A stretch of DNA of 64,000 nucleotides, taken from Diphasiastrum complanatum (taxonomy: Eukaryota > Streptophyta > Lycopodiopsida > Lycopodiales > Lycopodiaceae). The stretch spans positions 46,698,073 to 46,762,072 of the forward strand of contig CM055100.1 of NCBI GenBank assembly GCA_029204225.1. Reading direction: 5' to 3'. Numbering within the stretch: position 1 is the first letter of the stretch; each line of letters begins with the position of its first letter. This document shows positions 23,723-34,864 of the stretch, one piece after another. The translations under genes and the position numbers were made by a program. Under the pieces are notes generated by a model that was given only the letters and a program-made list of their open reading frames with translations, was not told the origin of the DNA and made no database searches.

Positions 23723-25617
23723 TGTTGTAAAGCTTACTCAGGTGCACCCAGCGTGCCCTCTAAGACTCTAAGAGGTGACGCTCCCTAAGGTCCCAAAGCA
23801 AGTTAGAACGTCAAGGACTGAGCCTCCGACCTGTGGTGAGCCAGTCAAGTAGTTACAAGTCATGAGCTAGCTCTGGAGCTTTGAGTCATCATGGCCTAGT
23901 CAGGAAGCAAGTTGACTGCCACCGGAACGGCTCCCGGGACCCATGTCTGGGAGCCAGACTGATTGTGCTAGGCTTGCCAGGCTTAATCAGCAAAATAAAA
24001 ACTAAGTCCCAAAAAGTGTGCTTTACCAGAAAACACTATGTTTTAGAACAGAGGGGTGCGCCGAATCACAGCAGAACTATAGGGGGAGTCCGCTAGACAG
24101 AAACTTGGGCAGCTCAACCAGCGCCAGGAATCCAGTCGCCAGGTCTCAGCTCCCTCTACCAGCACGAGCCAGGCACAATGCCCAGCACGTGTTGGTGGCC
24201 CCGAGACCAGTCAGTCTATGTATGAATGTAACCTCTTCCAAATCTAATAAAGTTGATCCTTGGGGATGATTACCATTTCGGTTTCGCCTCCGGGACTGGT
24301 CCAAGTGGAAGGACCCTTACTACAACCTTTTTGCGTCGCTGGCGCCTAAGGGTCCCTGTCATCGACATGGGGCTTGCCGCTATGCCAATCGGTCAGTTTG
24401 GCGACCACTATGCCTTGGGTTTCATGTGTGGCTTGTCTTTGCCTTTGGTTACCTTTTGGGGACGGATTCTGAGTTGGCTTTCGGGTTGGTTGGGATTCCA
24501 GTTTTCTTAAGTCTGAATGGTTAAGTTTGTTACGTTTCTGAGTTGGCCTTTACGTAAGTGCATGATGGATGAATATTAGACTTAAGCGCGTGTTGGGAAA
24601 ACCGCTCAAGTCCCAACGCCCTTTGAGACGCCGGTGCAACATGTGGTATCAGAGCCGACTAGCCGGTCAGCTACGCAAGTCTCACAGGGATGGCCACGTT
24701 TTGGGATTTGTCAGGACAACCGTTGCGCAAGGTGCTGCCCACAGTGTAAGCATGGGTGCGCCCACGATCGGGGTGGTCAGCAGAACGGGGGACTTGATGA
24801 GTCAAAGTGTTGCCCTCGAGGTGTAAGCACGGTCAGTTTTCGCGGTTTGGGCCTGACGCCGTCTGCACGTAGGACAGATGAGGCAATGTGCTGCCATTAG
24901 GTTGGTGAAAGCATGGTCTGTGCCTTGTGGGGTGCGGGGTGACATATTCGAACTGTACGGGTTAATCATTGATACAGAGATGCTGCTCGAATTCGGTTGC
25001 AAAGCACGGGTGGTTAGCTGCCGATCGTTTAGTTATAAGGGCTATCGACCAAAAAGTGGTGGGACGTGACTGAGGCAATGTGCTACTTAATGGTGAAACC
25101 ACGGATGGTTGGATGGATGTTTCCCCATGGGCTAATTCTGTGATAGATTTGTGTGGGCGCAGTCAGGCAAAGGTCCTACGTCCGGTCTCAAGGGGAATGT
25201 GGCTTGAGAGGGATCCTCTGTGTTTGCTTTGGTTGGTATGTTCGTTTGTGGTGTGCTTGTTTGGACCTGAATAACCCCTAAACCTGCTTAACTTCTTCCA
25301 GGTGATCTGATCTAGTTGGGAGTTGAAGGAGGAACTTACATTTGTGTGTACACGATATACAAGTATGGAAAGGAGCTTCCATGGGGCAACCCCCAAGATT
25401 ACTATTCCTATCCGGAAAGATCGCGGGGAGGAAGTCAGATTTCATGATCGACTCCGGAGCTTCACATAACTATATTTCAAGGCGCGTAGTGGAACAGTTA
25501 TGCTTGCCGACCAGAAATGTAACATCAACGCTCAAGGTAGAAATAGCAAAGGGAGCACTGGACGCAGACAAAGCGACATTGAACATCCCAGTGCAGATTG
25601 GGAGATGGAAGGCTAAA
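23723..25617 (+). mobile_element. gypsy-1B, 5' LTR, leader and protease start
   Basis: 5' LTR 23723-24641 (919 bp), PBS 24644-24656 (TGGTATCAGAGCC), a leader without gag, and the pol start with FMIDSGASHNYI near 25441-25476. It stops at 25617 where it meets methyltransferase exon 4; RT, RNase H, integrase and 3' LTR are absent. The first ~80 protease codons are open and keep CAG where gypsy-1A has its first stop. Confidence 0.85.
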
Positions 25618-27065
25618 CGATTGCACATTGTTGTCAACACAATTTTACCTCCAGGCGCAGTCACACGAGCAAGTTCCTTCATGAGCTACATGAAAACAGT
25701 CCTATGCCTGAAGGTGCTCAAACTGCATTTCACTCTACTCAATAATTTACTTAGCTCATTAGTTCGCTGCTCTACACATTGAGTTGCTGTTATTGGGAAC
25801 CCTAGATTGCATAAGGCCGGAAGATCTGATTTACTTGATGTTTATACCTGCTCCCGCTCTAATATATGATCGGCGCACTCCAAACAACACACAAGATCGT
25901 ACTCATTATTTGGGAAGGGAAGTGTACGTGCATCTGCATACAAAAAGCTCACCTGCACGGTTCAGATTTAATTAGATGCATAGGATATTCTCTTTTGCGG
26001 TGTGCATGAAAACATAAATAGACAAGAATGGTCGTCCGGTCTAAATGAATTAACTAGCTATAGCCATAATGGAACTAACATTTCCTCAACAACGTTAAAA
26101 ACGTCTCTACTCTCCATCATAGCCATCATTGTGTCTATATCCTTGGCTTTCCCTCACTTAAGGGTCTCTCTCTCTCTCTCTCATATTAAGGATTTTATCC
26201 ATGACTTCTTTTTGTATTTTACTTCCATTTGAGAAAATCAGCTCCTATAACCAAATATCGAGCTAGGTCACACACGCACACACATACTTACGCATGCAAG
26301 CAACTTGCTTGCTATCTCACAACGAGACTACCTTATCTGACAGGTTTTGAGAAGCTGTTAGCTTGGTAGCAATTTCCACCTCAACCTTGGCCAAGCTGAT
26401 GCCTTGAACGGTTGCGTGTGGAAATTTTTTGCCGAAGTAGCGGGATGCTGCACCAAGGCCCATTCCAACATCTAAAATTCTCTGCGGCCCATGACCACCA
26501 CCATCTGCTGCAGGACCACCTACCAAACTAAATAACAAATTTCGTCTCCAAATTGTACCTTGCAGATATTCTATAAATTGATTCATGAAAGCGTTAAGTT
26601 AAAGAATGCAAGTAAAGTTTTGCCAACATCATACGCAGCTGGGACGTATTCCGAACTGAGCTTTCTGAATGCCCATTTAAAGAACGTTGCGTATCAGAAA
26701 CATATTACTATATGCTATGGACTGGAAAAGCAGGAGAGCGCTTATACGATGATGTTACTGTTTCCTGAAGAAACGATCAGCAGATTAAGAGCATTAATCT
26801 GCTAAAAACAAGGAACAGTACCAGGAATATTGGCCCATAGAAGCAGCTTATCGATTAATCTCACAGCTGCCTCTCGAGCAAGGGTAAATGAGTCTTCATT
26901 GAGAGTACCATTGCCGTCTAGTTGCAGATGATTCTAGTAATACCCATGATGGCAGTGATCCCCCAACGATTCACTCCAGAGTGCAAACAGGTCTCCTCCG
27001 TAGGTTTGCTCGAAAGCGGACGACTGCTGCTGCTGCTCCTCCTGCCCATGTACTTCTCTGCCCAT
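25618..27065 (-). pseudogene. Methyltransferase copy C, 3'-truncated with nonsense codon
   Basis: Exon 1 (26822-27065), exon 2 (26332-26519) and exon 3 (25848-25952) are present; exon 4 survives only as about 25618-25685 and exons 5-7 are gone, replaced by gypsy-1B. In exon 1 the codon after GYY is TAG at about 26935 instead of GAG, so translation would stop after about 40 residues. Introns and other exon sequence are almost the same as in B and D. This is a dead copy left by recombination between a gene copy and a gypsy-1 element. Confidence 0.88.
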
Positions 27066-27480
27066 AGCAAGAGGAGGATGAATACGAGAATGGATATTGT
27101 GAGACTTATGAGTGCTCACAGACAATGCTTCTTGGTTTCCAAGGGAAGGCTCGAACTTGAGATCAAAGAAACTTTGGATGTCAAGATAACCAATTGAGCC
27201 AACACCCTTGACTTATGCTCACAGACAATGGGCAAAGTCCTGCAACCAACTGTACCAGACAAACCTATAGGTTGCAGAAAAAAAAAAAAAAAAAAAGCGC
27301 GTGTGGTCAGGTTTTTGGTCTCGATTTTTCGGGAGGGCCAGCGTGAACGGGTGCCGGCGTATTTGAATTCTGAAGTTGCCCTTGACCTTGTTGAGGACGC
27401 GAAGACTGGGAGTTTCCTGAGGGGCCATCGCGGCCGGCAACGCAAACAAGGAAGTATTATTTACGCAATAGTACGGACGG
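27066..27480. other. Upstream flank of copy C with short insertion and poly-A run
   Basis: A ~90-bp insert (about 27127-27213) absent from A and B lies between direct repeats of tgctcacagacaatg (27112-27126 and 27214-27228). A run of about 18 A follows at 27279-27296, then sequence shared with 4110-4200 of block A. No gene is seen. Confidence 0.55.
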
Positions 27481-28474
27481 AGAACAGGCCACCAGGCTTA
27501 ACGCGAATCGCGATGTATCTTGACTCTTGAGGCTTGTCAACAGCTCACGCCTCACGAGCCTGACACGATGTATCTTGAGCCTCAGCATCGTTGGATTTAG
27601 GAAGTGCAATGGATGTTCTCCCTGCAGGGCGGGGCTTGCACCATGAGTTGCATGTTCTGGCTGCACAACCGTGAGGGGCTAGGTGTAGCGCAGGCATCCC
27701 AAAGGGAGATGGGAACCACGAAAATTTGAAATATACAAAAAAATATTAAAAATAGTACTACTATTGATATCATGCCAAAAATCCACAAAATCTTTCAAAC
27801 CTGGGTATCAATATGAATAATACAATAGTTAATATTAGGTGTCCGGTTCTAGACCCTGGTATTAGAAATTCATATACCAGTCGGGTCAGTTTTTTGATAC
27901 CATATTCATACCGATTATTGATACCAGCCGCGACCCTATATACTCGCCCACCAACACTGCTCAGTACTTGGAATACATAAGGAGGGCATTGCATGTGCAC
28001 CTCCAATCAATCCAATGAGAGCATGCAGATCGCTTTCTAAGTAGCCTCGTCCTGATGCAGAGTGCTACTGTGGCCGCTATGCTAGGTTGGCTTGAATATC
28101 CAGTGCTCTGTCTGCATCGTGAGAAGGCCTCCATAATTTTTACGTAAAACTCCGTAAAGTAAAAAATCAGTTTAATGTCGCATGTCTTGCATGTCTGAGG
28201 GACATTAATCAAGAAACATTAAGAATCAAACAGTGAATCAAATTTTCGATTTCAATTGCTTAATAACTGACTGTGATTTTTTATGAATTTTTAAAAAACG
28301 TAAAATAAATAAAAAATCCAAAAGTGTGAAAACTCAAAATTTTTGGTTTTTTTCAGTTTCTTGTAATGTCTATGAAATTGACTAAAAATAGTGATTTGAC
28401 CATACTGGAGTCAATTTCAGTTAGTTTTTGGCCAACAATATATGAGTTAATCAGATATTAACTAAATTTAGTGA
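27481..28474. other. Unassigned region shared with 57190-58180
   Basis: No gene recognised. It contains a ~45-bp end of the LARD-X LTR preceded by gaggggctagg near 27675-27720, then AT-rich DNA that matches the copy D side almost base for base. It lies where the gypsy-2a 5' LTR should be, but I find no TGGTATCAGAGCC-type PBS. Confidence 0.5.
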
Positions 28475-28534
28475 AATCCAAGATAGATATATCGAGAGGG
28501 CCGAAAAAACTTCAAATCAAGCTGCAAATCTAGG

Positions 28535-30101
28535 TGCGCCATCTTATATGGTGATTTGTCAGCAGTTGAGTACGGAACTCAATGATATGAATAATCCTAA
28601 TCAGATGAGAGATCAACAAATGAAAGTTCTTTTGAATCAAATCAAATTGATGTCTTCACCCAATCTCAGTTTTCAACCAGAGGTTTATGCGAGCTAGAAG
28701 AAGTGTAGTAGTTACTTCAATCTGCACGGTGTTCCTGATGAGAAGAAAATTGAAAGTGTCGTGATATTCTTACATGGCAAAGCGTCATCATGGTGGCGAG
28801 ATTTACCGGTGAAGCCAACTACTTGGGATGCATTTGCTGAAGTTTTTAAAAAAGCTTTCGTAGTTGTTGATGACGTGGACTACTACCTAAAGTTCGTGAA
28901 CTGCAAGATGGGTACAAAGAGTTTAGACTCTTATATCTAGGAATTCATGGACCTATGGAATAGGGTTCCATCATTCGATGTGAAGTTGGCATTATGGCAG
29001 TTCGTCCTAGGTTTGCCAACCGACTATCAGAACGAATGCAGGTGAAATGTGTTCAAAGCCTCAAGGATGCATTTTGGATTGCGAAAGCATATGATTCCAC
29101 AGTGGTGGCGTCTAGGAAGCAATTTGCGCTAATTCCACCCCACTTTGAAAACCAAGAAGAATAAGAAGCGCGGTCCAGACCAAGCAAAATACTTTGACGA
29201 ATTAGATCAAGCAGCATCGGAACCCAGGAAGCCGAAGAGAAAGAGATTCAAGAAATCTATGTCCCAGAAAAAGGCTAAAAAAGAGAACTTATGTTTTGTC
29301 TGTAAGAAGCTTGGACATATGATAAAATTTTGTCCAAAAAGGAAGAAAGGGTCTACTCACATGATTGAAATCCCAGGAGGCAATGGTAAGACTTTGGAAA
29401 TTAACTTGACTGATTGTAAGTGTGAATGTTTTTTTAGTACTACTTCTTTTTTGCCTAATGAACTTTTCCGTTTAATTGGCACAGTTTTAGATCAAAAATT
29501 GAGTATTTTATTGAACAGTGGTTCAACTCATAGTTTTATCAATTCTCGTCTTGTGCAGAAACTCAGCTTGGAAACTGAAGCCAACAATCATAGATATAAA
29601 GTTTATCTAGCTTCAGGAGCTGAGTTGGAGACTTGGAATGTAAAAGTCCCGAAGCTCCGAGTTTTGATACAAGGACACACAGAATTAGTTAATTTTCATG
29701 TTTTAGACCCAGCTCATACTGATTTAATCTTAGGTTACGAATGGTTATTTAGTAAATCACCTTCTCTGTTAATTGATTTTGAGAAGCATGTTCTCACTTT
29801 CAAGGAGGGTGATAAGGTAGTTACATTATTTGGCAGTAATTTTGTACATCTGTTGGATCAGAGTTCTACAATTAATAAAATGGAAGCATTGGATTATTCC
29901 GAGTATGAAGTTTTTTCAATATTTGCTATTCTAGTTGTGGATGTTCCTGAAATGAATCTAAATGGTTGTGAATTCTCAGCAATTCTTAACTCAGTAAATT
30001 TAGATCATGAACAAGCAGTGAAAGAACAAATAAGAACAGGGTGGAGCACGGTATTTCACCAAGATAGATCTCAGGATAGGGTACCATCAAATAAGGATTA
30101 A
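28535..30101 (+). pseudogene. gypsy-2a gag and protease remnant
   Basis: Gag similarity is seen in a KASSWWRDLP-like stretch (about 28780-28815), interrupted by stops, followed by an open 318-codon frame (29145-30101) with a CFVCKKLGHMIKFC zinc knuckle (29292-29333). The protease has ILLNSGSTHSF at about 29506: the catalytic Asp of D-S/T-G is Asn (AAC at 29514). The copy at 58180-60232 shares the Asn and the gag stops, so inactivation came before duplication. Confidence 0.8.
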
Positions 30102-31060
30102 GTCAGAAGATGTCCAAAAGACAGGATTTCGTTCTAGATTTGGTCATTATGAATTTCTAGTGTTGCCATTTGGATTAACGAATGCTCCAGCAACGTTCCA
30201 AAAAATGATGAATGATTTATTTCGTCCATATTTGGGGAAGTTTGTGGTTCTATTCTTAGACGACATTCTCGTTTACAGTAAATCCTTGGTGGAACACGTA
30301 GAACACTTATAAGTCATTTTGATGAAGTTCTGTTGGGAGTTACTCTAAGCTAAAGAGTCCAAGTGTGAATTCTTTAAGCAAGAGTTGCTTTATCTCGGTC
30401 ATAAAATCATAGTAAATGGGATCAAGATTGAGGAGGATAAAATCAAAATTGTAATTGAGTGGCCAATTTTTGGAAACTGTGAGGAAGGTAAAGTCTTTTT
30501 TAGGTTTTACACTTTTCTTCAAGAGATTTATTGAGGATTATGCTAAGTTAGCAGCACCGCTTAATAATATGACAAAAGGAATTGTTAATAAAAAGAAAAA
30601 GAGGAATCAACCTAGTTCGCCTGTTGTTTGGAACGAGGAATTGAATCAGTGTTTTGAGAAACTTAGAACAATGATTGTTCCAGCTCCCATGTTACAAATT
30701 GCAAATCCAGATTTACCTTACGTTGTGAGAACGGACGCAAGTGATGTTGCAGTTGGGGTAGTTCTAGTACAAATGGATAGACCACTAGCGTTTGAAAGCA
30801 AAAAATTCACTAGTCCTCAGTTGCGTTAGACTACGCAGAAAAACGAATGGTTTGTTGTAGTCCATGCACTTAAAACCTGGAGACACTACTTGTAAGATAG
30901 TAAGTAGTGTATATGGATTACCAGTCTCTTAAGTATTTTTGTAATCAACATGATCTTCGGGGGAGAAAAGCACGGCTGAATTGATGCAAGAATTTAATCA
31001 TGAAATCTGTTACATAAGAGACAGCTAAAATGTTGTTAATCAGATCGGTGAACTGAACGA
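30055..31060 (+). pseudogene. gypsy-2a RT and RNase H remnant
   Basis: RT picks up in another frame than the protease at [15 protein letters not shown] (30055), so the protease-RT linker and RT N-terminus are deleted. FLDDILVY is at 30253-30276; a stop follows at 30309. A separate frame (30455-30829) holds the RT thumb and RNase H start with RTDASD and PLAFESKKF, ending at TAG 30827; later sequence is broken repeatedly. Confidence 0.78.
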
Positions 31061-31364
31061 GTTGTCATTCACCCAGATTTCTACGAATCTATATCTTTCG
31101 CTGAGAGAAAACTATGAATCAGATTTCCATTTTGGTCACATTTGGAATATTGTTCAGACCGGAAGAAATGTGGACAGTGTTGAGTCAGAAACACAGGGGA
31201 CTCAACTAACTAAGAAAGATAAGAAGATTCTAGAACAGTTCACCATTTGAGATAGATTACTATTTTGGAATGGGAGAGTTTGAGTACCTATTGGTGATGA
31301 TGAGCTCAAATGGAAGATTTTGTTTGAATGTCATGACATACCCTGTGCATGAGATCTTGGTATA

Positions 31365-32500
31365 CACATGACTCTAGACTTGGTTGAAAGGAAATTTTAC
31401 TGGCCAAAGCTCAAGCCATATGTCGAGTCATATGTTGTTAAATGCAAGCCCTGTCAACTAGCAAAGGCTGATTTTGTAGTTGGACTTCCAAAGACCCAAC
31501 GACAAAATGATTCTATTTGGGTCGTAGTGGATTGGTTAACTCAGTTAGCTGCATTCGTACCAGTCAAGTCAACTATAAAGGCTTTTGATTTAGCCCAGAT
31601 CTTTGTTGAGAGATTATTTCGGTTGTATGGTCTGTCAAGTGACATTGTTAGTGATAAAGATCCTAAGTTCACAGGTCACTTTTGGTCAACAGTATTCCAT
31701 AAACTAGAAACTTCTTTGAGTTGAAGTTCTTCTGATCATCCTGAATCAGATGGCCAGACAGAAAGGACTAATCAAACTATGGAAGATATTTTGAGGATGT
31801 ATGTTTCTCACAGGCAATCTCATTGGGAAGATTATCTCCCACTAGTTGAGTTTGCATATAATAGTAGAATACATTCTGCTACAGATTACAGTCCTTTTAT
31901 GTTTATGTACGATTTTCAACCTAGATCTCCAGTAAATGTTGAGATGAAGTCTGTTAAGATCCAGAAGGTTGCTGATTTTTTACATGATATGCAAGAAATG
32001 TTGCAAGTGGCTAAGGATAGTATCCGAAGTGCTTAGGATAGAGCTAAACACTATATCGATCTTAAGAGATCTCCAAGAGATTTTAAAGTTGGTGACTGGG
32101 TATATCTTAGGATTCCAAAAGATTCTAACACGTTATGTATAGAAAAGCATTATAAGCTGCCTATCAATTATTGTGGACCTTTCAGGATTGTACGTAGAAT
32201 TGGTTCTTTGGCGTATGAACTCGATATTCAAGGAAAATCGACTGCATACCCAGTGTTTCATATAAGTCATTTGAAACTAAGTTTACATGATGGTGATACA
32301 GTCGGATCGGATGAGGATTTATCCCATTTGGAAAACTTGTCGCTTAGTGTACCTTTGGAACCTGAGAAAGTGCTTAGAACTAGAGATAAATAGTTGAGAA
32401 ATCGTTCTATCTCTAAATGCTTAATTCGATGGAAGGGTCATACTGAGAATGATGATTTGTGGGAAAGAGTTGATATCATAAAGAAGAATTTTTTGAATTT
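31365..32500 (+). pseudogene. gypsy-2a integrase and chromodomain remnant
   Basis: Begins MTLDLVERKFYWPKLKPYVE with the CKPCQLAKA zinc residues. A ~75-bp deletion at 31469 relative to the copy at 42730 removes the stretch before DFVVGLPK. Later come SDKDPKFTGHFW and DGQTERTNQTMEDIL, with TGA near 31722 and TAG at 32034, then GPFRIVRRIGSLAYELD and a chromodomain-like CLIRWKGHTENDD..WERVD (32420-32480). Confidence 0.82.
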
Positions 32501-32538
32501 TAGTTTTTAAGGATAGAAACAGTTTAAGGAGGGAAGAA

Positions 32539-33091
32539 TGTTATGTCCATGACCAGTACATAGGATACACTATACTCATAGTCTTGGATACACGACCGTA
32601 CTCCAGTGAAACAAGCCGTTAGTTTTTGCCATGTCATATTGGATGTGACCTGAAAGTAACCAATATCCTTGTGAGGCCCAGAACACACTAAATGGAGTTT
32701 AGACAAGGTATGAGACAGTGTATGCATGTGTAGAGTTATCAATAGCAATTCTATGAATAGTTGGTCCATGCATAGGACTCTATTCTAGGTGAATCTATGT
32801 ATAGGGAACATAGGGCTATGCATGGCTATGTGCTTAGGATGCGTTTGGCTCTATATAAGAGGTCCAAACTCGCCCTACTCCTCATCATGGTTCTTGATTC
32901 ATTGTCAGGCTCTCACTCTACTTTCATGCTTCTTGTTCTTTGGCTTGGGGGTGAGGCTTCTAGAGATTGATTGTAGGCTTCTACTTGGTTGGGTGGTTTC
33001 TCCACAGTGTCTTATTCTTTCGTGTTTAGGATTTGTAAGCAGGATCTAAGGAGCTTCCCTTATATCTCCCTCCTCTTTTGTCAATTGTGCA
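32539..33091 (+). repeat. gypsy-2a 3' LTR (right edge tentative)
   Basis: Starts TGTTATGTCCATGACC after the polypurine tract, has a TATA-like ctatataag at 32851, and probably ends ..caattgtgca at 33091. The paralogous LTR is 43838-44388. Similarity continues past the end because the surrounding segment is also duplicated. Confidence 0.65.
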
Positions 33092-33589
33092 CTTTTTGTC
33101 CCATGGATAAAAGCTTGTGAGTAACGATTTAGGAGTTAAAGCTAGTGAGTTTGGGCTTGTGGTTAAACATTCCTGAAAACAGGCCAAGATAGGGATTTGA
33201 AGGATTAAAAAAAAAAGAAGCAGTTTAAGGTAGTCAAAGAATTTTTGGTTTTTCATGGTTTATGGATAAAACTTTGGTAATTCAAAATAGATAAGAAAGC
33301 CATGTAATAAAGATTATTGGCTAAAATTTAAAGCACATTGAAATGTGTGAAGAAAACCTTAACTTCAAACTTCAAATATTTGAATTTAGAGGAAGATATT
33401 GGAATCTAGTAGGTGGGAGGGAGAGGGTGGGGAATCTTTTTGGGGCCCACCCCTCAATGCACATAATGTGCAAATTTATGGGGATATGTACTTTCCCCAT
33501 ACATGCATCCTACTCCCTTCACTTTTTAGTTAGTAGAATGGGTGGGGGAGAGGAGGATGCATGTGCGCCCATACACATGCGCACAAATA

Positions 33590-33637
<48 letters not shown>

Positions 33638-33982
33638 AGCTTATGTACACTTTTGCGCATGTGTATGGGTGCACCATGCATGCTCCTCCCCTCACCCATG
33701 CATGAGCTTTTTCTAACTAAAAAACTTGGGGAGGAGGATGCATGTATGTGGAAAAGGATGCATGGCTCTCCTCTTCATGCATGCATCTAAGGGGCCCACT
33801 CCAAATTCAAATAATCCTTTACCAACATGCGTAGTGTTTTGAAGTGTATGTACGTACTTTCATGGTGAAAGGTGTTAAACAAATGAGACTTTCATTATAA
33901 AAAATTTGAAAGGTGTTCTAAGGATTTTTTAAATTATCAAACTTTTCACGGGAAAGGTTGAAATAAAAATGCATTTCTATAA
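33092..33982. repeat. Repeat unit R, copy 1, with (TA)n
   Basis: No gene. A ~700-bp unit (33115-33840) with blocks such as gggcttgtggttaaac, cttcaaatatttgaat and gatgcatgtatgtggaaaag, and a (TA)n tract at 33594-33634. Related units lie at 34337-34860, 37209-37698, 44412-45150 and 45155-45640. Its element type is unclear; it often lies next to Helitron-like ends. Confidence 0.55.
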
Positions 33983-34025
33983 AGATCGGCCTCCATTGCC
34001 CGTCAATGACGGGCACTCGTTACTA

Positions 34026-34077
<52 letters not shown>

Positions 34078-34120
34078 TAGTAACGAGTGCCCGTCATTGA
34101 CGGGCAATGGAGGCCGATCT
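33983..34120. repeat. Perfect 138-bp palindrome of two Helitron 3' ends
   Basis: Arms 33983-34026 and 34077-34120 are exact reverse complements (44 nt each) around (TA)n. Each arm has the hairpin TGCCCGTCAATGACGGGCA (33997-34015; complement 34088-34106), 7 nt, then CTAG facing the TA tract. Hairpin plus CTRR followed by T is the Helitron 3' terminus, so two ends meet head to head. Confidence 0.75.
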
Positions 34121-34337
34121 AGGTGGTGGTCGATGATTTGGATGATGGCCAATTTCGCACGTCTCGCATTTTGAATATCAAACATTTGAGGCTTTGAAAA
34201 AATTAACGTCCTTGGAAAAATTCAGGCCTTCGGAAAAATTCAAATCTTTGAAAAAATTCGAGTGTTTGGAAAAAAAACTATTGACAGTTTGCGATCCTTA
34301 GAAAAAATTGGAGTCTTAGGAAAAATTCGATCTTTTG
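34077..34337 (-). mobile_element. Helitron-like 3' end fragment H2
   Basis: From CTAG (34077-34080) rightward: hairpin, gatctaggtggtggtcgatgat-type subterminal DNA, then degenerate ggaaaaattcgag repeats, ending where repeat unit R resumes. The left partner H1 is only the 44-bp arm. No 5' end and no Rep/helicase are seen. Confidence 0.6.
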
Positions 34338-34864
34338 GAGTTAAAACTAGTGAGTTTGGGCTTGTGGTTAAACATTCATGAAAATGGTGGGCCAAGATAG
34401 GGATTTGAAGGATTGAAAAAAAAAATAGTTTTAGGTAGTCAAAAGAAATTTTATGTTCATGATTTATGAGAAAAACTTTGGTAATTCAAAATAAATAAGA
34501 AAATTATGTAATAAATATTATTGGCTAAAGTTTAAAGCACATTGAAGTATGTGAAGAAAATAAAACTATAACTCCAAACTTCAAATATTTGAATATAGAG
34601 AAAGATATTTGAATTTAGTGATTGGGAGGGAGAGGGCGAAAAATATTTTTGGGGCACACCCCTCAATGCACACAATGTGCAAATGTATGAGGATGTGCAC
34701 TTTCCCCATACCTGCATCCCTCTCCCCATCATTTTTAGTTAAGAAAATGTGTATGCATGGGTGAGGAGGGGAGGATGCATGGCTGCACCCATACACATGC
34801 TCACCACATGCGCACAAATAGTTTTATATATATAGATATATGTGTATATATATCTATATATATA
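34337..34864. repeat. Repeat unit R, copy 2
   Basis: Repeats 33127-33600: gggcttgtggttaaac, cttcaaatatttgaat, then gcatgggtgaggaggggagg and a TA-rich tail into which H3 is inserted. No gene. Confidence 0.55.

Larger units (their letters stand above)
28475..33091 (+). mobile_element. gypsy-2a, decayed chromovirus
   Basis: Order: gag remnant 28535-29400, protease 29450-30050, RT from about 30055, RNase H 30480-30900, integrase 31365-32390, chromodomain-like tail to about 32500, polypurine tract aaggagggaagaa, 3' LTR from 32539. The 5' LTR and PBS are not found. Many stops and frame changes make it inactive. It is a second chromovirus, distinct from gypsy-1 in protease, RT and LTR. Confidence 0.8.
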
